From: Hyparrhenia diplandra
Lineage: Eukaryota > Streptophyta > Magnoliopsida > Poales > Poaceae
DNA length: 64,000 nt
Assembly: GCA_015847255.1 (NCBI GenBank)
Contig: JADLZK010001918.1
Span: 620,001 to 684,000 of the forward strand
Reading direction: 5' to 3'
The stretch's first letter is position 1; each line of letters starts with the position of its first letter. Below the pieces are notes generated by a model. That model did no database searches, was not told the origin of the DNA, and saw only the letters and a program-made list of their open reading frames with translations. This document shows, piece by piece, positions 57,737 through 64,000 of the stretch. The position numbers and the translations under genes were made by a program.

Positions 57737-58142
57737 ATAACCCAAAAGACATTCTTCTATAAGCATAAGTTCCATATGGGCATGTAAAAGTGGTTTTGCT
57801 TTTTGATCATTAGGATGGATTGGGATTTGGTGATACCCAGAATATCCATCAAAGGAAACAAAAGTAAGAATGCTTTGCCAATCGTTCTAACATTTCATCA
57901 ATGAAAGGCAAAGGAAAATGATCTTTCCTTGTGGCTTTATTTAATATTCTATAATCTATGCACATTCTCCATCCTGTAACAGTTCTTTGAGGAATCAATT
58001 CATTCTTATCATTCTTAACAACTGTCATGCCTCCCTTCTTAGGCACAACTTGAACAGGGCTTACCCACTCACTATGTGGCACAAGATATATAATCCTGGC
58101 GTGTAATAACTTAAGAACTTCCTTCTTAACTACATCTCTCAT
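57737..58142 (-). pseudogene. E2 reverse transcriptase, first half
   Basis: Right to left: VVKKEVLKLLHARIIYLVPH, SEWVSPVQVVPKKGGMTVVK, PQRTVTGWRMCIDYRILNKA, TRKDHFPLPFIDEMLERLAK. This is a near-textbook Athila-group RT N-terminal half, open for 97 codons. It ends near a frameshift before the insertion of element B, and the second half is at 49274-49514. Confidence 0.88.
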
Positions 58143-58637
58143 CGCATTATTTAGTCTTCTTTGGGGTTCTATAGATGGGGGTATATCTGGATCTGTAGGA
58201 ATACAATGAGTGCGAGAGAGCGGGACTAATTCCTTTTAGATCATCGAGTCGTAGCCTAAGGCCGAGCGATGTTTTTCTAAGACGAGTTATCGCCCTGAGT
58301 GTAATCGTCTGGTGTAAGTTTATCATTTATGATCACTGGAGACTCTGAATCTTGGTTTAGGAAAGCATAAGTGAGGCCTGGTGGTAAAGGTTTAAGTTCA
58401 ATAGGAGGTCTAGGTGGATTCTCAAATTCATCTAAAGGTTCTCAAGTAGTAGGATTTTCATCCTCTTCTTCAATAAAAATTCTGAATCATCTTCTTGATT
58501 GGATTCCACAAAATATTCTCTACGGTGGCCTCCTTAACTTCCCTCCATAGGATCTGGTTCCGACAAGACTTCGGATTTAGCATGAATAGCTTGGATGATA
58601 GGTAATGAAAATTGAAGATCTTTGTCTATTTGAAAAT

Positions 58638-58940
58638 CTAAGTCTCGGGTTGTCCTTTAAAAGTAAGCTTTTCTATTGGTTGTCCTATCAACAGGTCAAA
58701 CTCCATGATATCAAAGATATAGAAACTAAGATGTACCATGATGTTATTTACCTTGATTGGTAAGACATAAAAGAATTCCCTGAACTTTTGAATAACTTGT
58801 CCTGAAGGTGTTAAGAGTAATTTTGGAGTGGGACTCAATGGCATATTTTTAAGAAGATTATGAGCAAAAGATAATGCCATGATGTTTATCCCCACTATAG
58901 GATTATAAAGAGCATCAAATGGATCTTCATTAATCGCGGC
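58638..58940 (-). pseudogene. E2 protease
   Basis: The frame 58638-58895 holds GINIMALSFAHNLLKNMPLS and HLSFYIFDIMEFDLLIGQPI, the flap-to-C-terminal part of an Athila-type retropepsin (family pattern '...FHIFDI...DLLIGRP'). The active-site D-x-G motif expected just upstream is disrupted. It is separated from gag and RT by stops. Confidence 0.7.
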
Positions 58941-59202
58941 GAATAGGTACGTAAGGTGAATCCAAACGGATTACATTAGAGGAAAGTTCTGATTCTTTTG
59001 TCCATTCACTACTAATGATTGAGACAAGTTCTTCTGTAGTTCCTTCAAATGTGTCAAATCAGAAGAATCTAAAGGATAAGATTGTGATGATCTATTCTTC
59101 TGAGATTTAAATCGATATTTCGAGGTATTTCCATAATCAGTAAAGAGATCATCCTCGATATCAATTAAGAAGTCGAGATTGAAGTAACCTCTACGGGTTC
59201 TT

Positions 59203-59949
59203 CTAAAGGTTCCGATTATTTGGAATTGGTAAAAGGATTTGGAATAGAATTGGATTCACTAATCTCTCATCTTCTATTATTTCTTCTATTTTTAAAGATT
59301 TTCCTGCAGTTGGATCATCCTCCTTATTCTCCACTATTTTGTTTAAGATAGCAATGCATTCAGGGGTGAAAGGTGAATGAAAGATCCATTCCCAGTAAGT
59401 ATTCAAATATTTTCTAGAATTTCTATTCAAACCAATATAGAAGTGTTGAATTAGAACATGATCCGGTATAGCGAGATTGGGTCCGGATTTGGAAAAGAAG
59501 ATCATATCGTTCCCAATAGGCACTCAGAGATTCATCATTATTTTGTTTTGAGGATAAGATTGAGAGCCTAAAGTTAACTAGTTTTGACATGGGAAAGAAA
59601 TCAGCACAAAATTCAGTTAAACAAGTTTCCCAATTGCCGACCATTCTTTCTCTATTTCTATTGTACCATTGGCGAGCTTTTCCTTTCAAAGAGAATGGAA
59701 AGAGCGCCCAAAGGATTGTTTTTAGGGGACATGCCTTCAATATGTAGACATTTACATGTCTCCTCAAAAGTTTGGAGATGAATAAAAGGATTTTCATCTA
59801 ATTCTCCGTAGAAAGTATGGTTTTGGACCATCTCTATCAACCTGGGCTTAAACTCATAGGATCTAGCTTGAATAGGTTCAGATGATAGCAATGTGTCTAC
59901 AAGCTTGCCCATTGGGTGCTAAATTTTTGTAAAGAGGGGTAGTATCCAT
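59203..59949 (-). pseudogene. E2 gag
   Basis: A start at 59949 (MDTTPLYKN), then after a one-base shift GKLVDTLLSSEPIQARSYEF, FYGELDENPFIHLQTFEETC, FPFSLKGKARQWYNRNRERM, NWETCLTEFCADFFPMSKLV, LRSSKQNN-like and YWERYDLLF. The Athila/Tat gag core (HLQTFEE...FPFSL.G.A..WYN) is clear. At least two frameshifts are present (around 59480 and 59910). The product would form the virus-like particle shell. Confidence 0.82.
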
Positions 59950-60049
59950 TTGGATAGATAAGATAGGATAAGATAAAATAAAAAGAAAAATCTAAACAAA
60001 TGATATGATACAAGATTTAGTTTAGCTCAGATAATCAGCAAACCGTTCT

Positions 60050-60066
60050 CCCCGGCAACGGCGCCA
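60050..60066 (-). other. Primer binding site of E2, Asp-tRNA type
   Basis: TGGCGCCGTTGCCGGGG on the coding strand, eight bases inside the 5' LTR. It differs from element A at one base. Confidence 0.87.
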
Positions 60067-60074
60067 GAAATGCT

Positions 60075-61358
60075 TGTTGGTAAAAGTTATCCTACAGAAT
60101 TATTTATAAATTTGTATAGTCTGCAAGCGAACAGAAACGATGAGCACTTCACCCAGGTGGGTTTTAAATATCGAATCCACGGGGAGAATGGTGTGGGGAA
60201 TCTTGAGGCAAAAAAAACTAATCCCCTCGAGATAATAGGAAGGAACAGGAGTTCGAGATAAAAGGTGAGAAGAATTCTATGGCTGTCTAGTTTATACTCT
60301 TGTAAGGCTTTATATATATTCTTTAATGGGGATCGTACTCAAGAGAAGGTAAGGGCGAAACTTACTATCTCCCAGCACTTAGATCCTACGTATCCTATCT
60401 ACGGGAAGTGGAATACAAAGGACTCAATGGTACTGTCACTACCATGATCTACCACTCTCCGGCAGGTAGGGAGCAATTATGAGTTATCTAGTATAAACAC
60501 CACGTCTACACTAGGGGTAACAACTTCAATTCAAGAGCGACAAGAATCAAAGTACTCTAATGAGTCATAAACCAAAAGAAATATAAATATGTGAACTTAC
60601 TCAACTATAAGGTTGATCCACCAAAGAAGTCTCAAGATCAAGTGCAATGAAGCCTTTGATCCCAGAGGTACAAGCGTAGAGAGTCACCGACAGATCCGGC
60701 ACTTCTCCTTACTTCTCCTCAACTCTACTTCTTATCTCTCAAGAACAGATCTAGAACTCTAATCAAGTTCTTTGATCTATCTCTCAACTTTCTACTAATC
60801 TCTCTCAACTTGATCTAGCTCTTCTAATTAGAGAGGTATGGCTCTAGCTATGATCGAGGCGAGTTTGATGAATAATGATTTTCATGCCTAAGGCCGGAGG
60901 TAGGACCCTCCTTATATAGTCCTGGCGGATGAATGGCCCTTGGATCAAACCGACTTCAACAACGGCGTAGATACAAACCACAAGGTCGGTGGCGAACCGA
61001 CATAAGAGGGAGAGGGGCCGACGGTGGGACCCCTGGGCGCCGGTGTGTGAACCTGGCGGGTGCGAGGCCGGGGTGGACCCCCACTTTTGTCCGGTCTTTT
61101 CCCGTGTCTTACGGGTGTCTTCTAGAATGTTTTAGTTCACTTTTCGAATCGAAAGTCTTCTCTGGTAAATCTTCTTATTATATGGGGGGTTTTCTCTCAA
61201 TTTCCTAGCATTTTCCTGTTAAGTCCCTGAAAAGATATAAATCACCAAAACTCGTGGAACTTTATCAGTATAACACCTATTCTATGCATTCTATTCTTTT
61301 TATACCCTTATTATGTATTTAATTGACACATAAAAACATGGCTTAAGAGGTGTCAACA
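60075..61358 (-). repeat. E2 right LTR (5' LTR), complete
   Basis: Runs from TGTTGGTAAAAGTTATCC to AAGAGGTGTCAACA, about 1.28 kb, with a minus-strand TATA box CTTATATAGTC at 60911-60921. It is followed by the duplication GTGGT. Confidence 0.9.
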
Positions 61359-61363
61359 GTGGT

Positions 61364-62025
61364 GCATGTGTATGGTGGATAGGATATAAATGATATAAAA
61401 TGTAGTAGAGTAAATAGATGATGGGAAATCTTACTTTTGCTCCTTTTAGGAATCTTCTCTCTTTTTATTTTTGTAGAGAACCTGGGTTGCATTTCTTTTC
61501 TTTTTTTTCTTTTCTTTCTTTTTTTCTTTTTTTTTTCACGAGAGGTGGACTCTCCTGGCCCTCGGACTTGTGTCCATTATTTCCTCTCTTATAAAGATGT
61601 GGGTTCTACTGACCCTCGGACACTTGTCCATTATTTATCTTTATTTTTTTTAGAGATGTGGGCTCTACTCGCCCTCGAACACTTGTTCATTTTTCATCTC
61701 TTTTTAGGGAGGTAGGCTCTACTCGCCCGTAGGACTTTTGTCTATTTTTCATCTCCCTTTTCTTTTAAGATACACAACCCAGATCTCTTTTTTGCAATAT
61801 TTTTGAGAGGTATAAATGTAATGGAGCTTTTGTAAGATATTGGCTAGCAATGAATGGGTGGATGGGTATAGTAAATATTTTTGATTGCTCTCCCCTGAGA
61901 TAGGAGTAAAACATTTTTATGGCTAGAGTGAGTGGATGATAGTGAAGTGAGTATAATGAGTGGAGTGTACATGATCGGCATGACAAGTTTTAAGGGTCGA
62001 CAAAGATTGAACAAACTCAATGCAA
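61364..62025 (-). other. E3 3' non-coding domain, right part
   Basis: Continuation of 37460-38048 after E2 is removed. It contains the hairpin array 61540-61758 and ends where the truncated LTR begins. No coding content. Confidence 0.7.
61540..61758 (-). repeat. Array of four hairpin units, E3 3' domain
   Basis: Units 61540-61588 (GAGAGG/CCTCTC, inner GGAC-TTGT-GTCC), 61593-61642 (AAAGAT/ATCTTT, inner GGACA-CT-TGTCC), 61652-61701 (AGAGATG/CATCTCT, inner GAACA-CT-TGTTC) and 61706-61758 (AGGGAG/CTCCCT). The arms pair perfectly in each unit while differing between units. Confidence 0.84.
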
Positions 62026-62780
62026 AGCAAGCATAAACACATATCAATAAGAATATAGTAATTATAAAGATCAAAGCCATAACAATTGTATTCTAAATAT
62101 AAGAGTACTACAGTTGAATACAAGAGAGGAGTCTCAAGAACGATCCTTGCTACTTCTTGACTAATCGAGAACTCAAGATGAACTTGATCTTCAACTAGAA
62201 CTAGTTAGATAGCTAATTACTTCTAGTATGAACTAGAGCTTATATCTAGACTTGTTTGGACTTGATGGGTATGAGTTGATAATGAAATTGTTATGAGCCT
62301 CGGGTAAATTTGGTCTTCTTATATAGTACTTGGTGATGAACGTCAACCCTTGGATCAAACCGACCTTGGCAGCGGTGTAGATACAACCTCAATGACGGTA
62401 GTGAACCGACATAAAAGGGGAGGCCGAGGGGGACCCCACCGGCGGCCCGAGGGAGGTGGAGGGTGGGCGCCCGCCCGATGCGGCATGCCACCTCACCTTC
62501 CCGTCTTTTCTCGTGTCCTCTGGTGTCTTCTAGAATGTTTTAGTCCACTTTTCGGGTTGAGTTGATTCACGAACAAGTTTGGTCTTCATATGTCTTGAAT
62601 ATTTCGGAACTTTCTCCATCTTTCTCGCAATATTCTATTAAGTCCCTATAAAGGCCAATGAGAATACCAAAACTCATTGAATTATGTTAGTTAGACCCCT
62701 AGACTTATGTTTGGTCTTTGACTTTAGCCCTTAATTCATGTTTTTAAACTTGTATTTTTATGCTTTAATAGGTGTCAACA
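62026..62780 (-). repeat. E3 right LTR, truncated
   Basis: Matches the second 761 bp of the left LTR (36699-37459). It ends GGTGTCAACA and is followed by the duplication CTCCT. The first part is missing. Confidence 0.87.
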
Positions 62781-62785
62781 CTCCT

Positions 62786-64000
62786 CTGTTCTGTAGCCCT
62801 CGGTGATGCTTCCCTCTGGGCGAGCCCGGTTGTGAACATATTTCTTCAAGATTCCCATGAACCTCTCAAAAGGGAACATGTTGTGTAGGAACACGGGACC
62901 GAGAATAGCAATCTCTTTGACTAGGTGAACTAGAAGGTGTGTCATGATATTAAAGAAGGAGGGAGGGAACACCAACTCAAAGCCGACAAGACACTGATTC
63001 CTGCGGATCGATTGCCTTCTCGAGATATTTCATTGAGAAATCCACATAGCTTCACGAGCAGCAGGGCGTACTTTTTGGAGGTAGAATCCCTCGTGCATTG
63101 GGGAAGCAAGCTGGCGTCATGAGCACGTGGCAATCATGGGACTTTAAGTGTTGAAATTTCTTCTACGGCACATTTATTAATCGCTTTATATTTGAGGAGA
63201 ATCCGGATGGTACCTTGATGCTGTTTAGGCATTCAAACATGCTTTCCTTCTCTTCTTTGGTAAGACTAAAGCTAGCAGGGCCTAAGTATTGGCATCCATC
63301 ATCGTCTGATCGCACTTTAGGTGTGTCCTTATGCTTCCCGTACACACCCATGAAGCCTAGCAGGTTGACACAAAGATTCTTTGTTAGGTGCATCATGTCA
63401 ATTGAACTGCGAACCTCTAGGACTTGCCAATAGGGTAGCTCCCAAAATATTGACTTCTTCTTCCACATGGGTGCGTGACCTTCATTGTCGTTTGGGAAGG
63501 TATGTTGCCGGGTCCTTCCCAAACACTACTTTGACATCGTTGACCATCTCCGGTACATCGACGGTCCGGTTGCGAGGAGGCTTGGCATTGTGGTCTGCGG
63601 TACCGTTGAAATGTTTGCCTTTCTTTCTTAACATGTGACTCTTGGGAAGAAATCGACGGTAGCCGTGGTACACGACCTTTCGGCGATTTTTCAAAAAATA
63701 CCCTTACAATCCGTGAAACAAGTGCGTGCAAGCATTATATCCCTTGTTTGACTGTCACGATATATTACTTCGAGCGGCCAATCATTGATTGTTACAAACA
63801 ATAGGAGCGCCAAGTCAAAGTGTTCTGTTTGTACTCATCCCACATACGTACACCTGGTTTATTCCACGAAAGAAGAAGCTCGTCAACTAGTGGCCTCAGG
63901 TACACATCGATGTCGTTTTCGGTCGCCGGGCCTTGGATGAGTATCGACATCATAATGAATTTCCGCTTCATGCATATCCAGGGGGGAAGATTGTAGATAG
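62786..64000 (-). pseudogene. CACTA-1 TNP2 transposase, central part, runs off the window
   Basis: Right to left from the window edge: PPWICMKRKFIMMSILIQGP, DIDVYLRPLVDELLLSWN, RKVVYHGYRRFLPKSHMLRK, KKSIFWELPYWQVLEVRSSI, DMMHLTKNLCVNLLGFMGVY, YLGPASFSLTKEEKESMFEC, VPSGFSSNIKRLINV. Then the DUF4218 region: FFNIMTHLLVHLVKEIAILG, FPFERFMGILKKYVHNRARP, EGSITEGYRTEE. This is the Transposase_21 core and DUF4218 of a TNP2 protein. Frameshifts near 63430-63500 and 63700, plus E3 at its left edge, disable it. The N-terminus and right terminal repeat lie beyond 64000. Confidence 0.88.

Larger units (their letters stand above)
38049..61358 (-). mobile_element. E2: Athila-type Gypsy element with gag-pol, host to two nested elements
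   Basis: The right (5') LTR 60075-61358, the primer site 60050-60066, gag, protease, RT, RNase H and integrase run leftwards to a 3' domain (45521-47230) and a 3' LTR that begins at 38049. The target duplication GTGGT is exact at 38044-38048 and 61359-61363. CACTA-2 sits in the 3' LTR and element B in RT. The 3' LTR is cut short: after CACTA-2 only about 20 bases of LTR remain before the 3' domain, so about 0.9 kb of LTR plus the polypurine tract are lost. The motif CATRKDHFPLPFID-like in RT and the Asp primer site place it in the Athila/Tat group. Confidence 0.85.
35686..62780 (-). mobile_element. E3: Athila-like element reduced to LTRs and 3' domain
   Basis: The left LTR is 35686-37459, followed by a polypurine tract and a 3' domain (37460-38048 plus 61364-62025, split by E2). 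Then comes a truncated LTR, 62026-62780. The target duplication CTCCT is exact at 35681-35685 and 62781-62785. Gag, pol and the first 1.0 kb of the right LTR are missing, joined at the sequence AGCAAGCATAAAC. It is inserted in CACTA-1 TNP2 between the DUF4218 region and the DUF4216 part. Confidence 0.85.
10130..64000 (-). mobile_element. CACTA-1: large nested En/Spm-type transposon, right end beyond window
   Basis: The left terminus is CACTAGTACAGAATCC at 10130, preceded by GAT (10127-10129), a candidate 3-bp target duplication. Ignoring insertions, the element consists of 10130-12146, 22258-25300, about 33578-35685 and 62781-64000. It carries, in minus-strand order, TNP2 (continuing past 64000, ending at 34758) and then ORF2 (24451 to 10415). 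TNP2 followed by a second ORF in the same direction is the usual CACTA gene order, which is why I treat it as one element. Alternatively, the inverted repeats at 34121-34275 could mark the end of a separate CACTA, but no TAGTG terminus is visible there. Confidence 0.65.

Overview
This is plant nuclear DNA, almost certainly from a grass, and nearly all of it is transposable elements. The evidence: a Sirevirus-type Copia LTR with the family's repeated CGGACTGTCCG palindrome; Gypsy elements of the Athila/Tat type (Asp-tRNA primer site, Athila-like RT and integrase motifs) and of the chromovirus type (Met-tRNA primer site); a LINE fragment; and large TNP2-type CACTA transposons. I found no convincing host gene, tRNA, rRNA or CRISPR array. 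The species cannot be fixed from the sequence.

Layout. 1-2717: 3' end of a Sirevirus (internal tail with polypurine tracts, then the complete 3' LTR). 2718-10129: the only flank that looks host-like. It is AT-rich, with diverged repeated segments, a LINE 3' fragment, a TATA-bearing LTR-like piece, a probable Copia leader and weak coding relics. From 10130 to beyond the window end lies one large minus-strand CACTA element (CACTA-1), interrupted at least three times. Its ORF2 (C48/Ulp1-like peptidase domain) is split by a chromovirus (12147-22257) that itself carries an Athila-like solo LTR (16173-17493). Its GC-rich ORF2 leader is split by a gag-protease-only Athila-like element, A (25301-33577). 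Its TNP2 transposase is split by an Athila-like element, E3 (35686-62780).

E3 has lost its coding region. Its 3' domain is split by a second Athila-like element, E2 (38049-61358), which keeps gag, protease, RT, RNase H and integrase, all frameshifted. E2 in turn carries a complete smaller CACTA (CACTA-2, 38416-45487) in its 3' LTR and a second gag-protease-only element, B (49515-57731, plus strand), in its RT. The nest is therefore four levels deep. Exact target-site duplications support the main insertions: GAGGT, CTCAT, CTCCT, GTGGT and GAT.

How the parts relate. A and B are two copies, in opposite orientation, of one family whose internal regions are nearly the same size and which encodes gag and protease but no RT or integrase. 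They share the Asp-tRNA primer site and the polypurine tract style of E2, so an E2-like element is a plausible helper.

The most interesting unexplained structure is a tandem array of about 50-bp units just inside the 3' end of all four Athila-like elements (A 27516-27681, E2 45521-45736, B 55371-55538, E3 61540-61758). Each unit is bounded by arms that pair with each other but differ between units (GAGAGG/CCTCTC, AAAGAT/ATCTTT, AGAGATG/CATCTCT, AGGGAG/CTCCCT), with a second short inverted repeat inside. Such compensatory variation is what a conserved RNA fold would leave. Many elements also differ from their sister copies by short indels, so part of the frameshifting may come from assembly error rather than decay.
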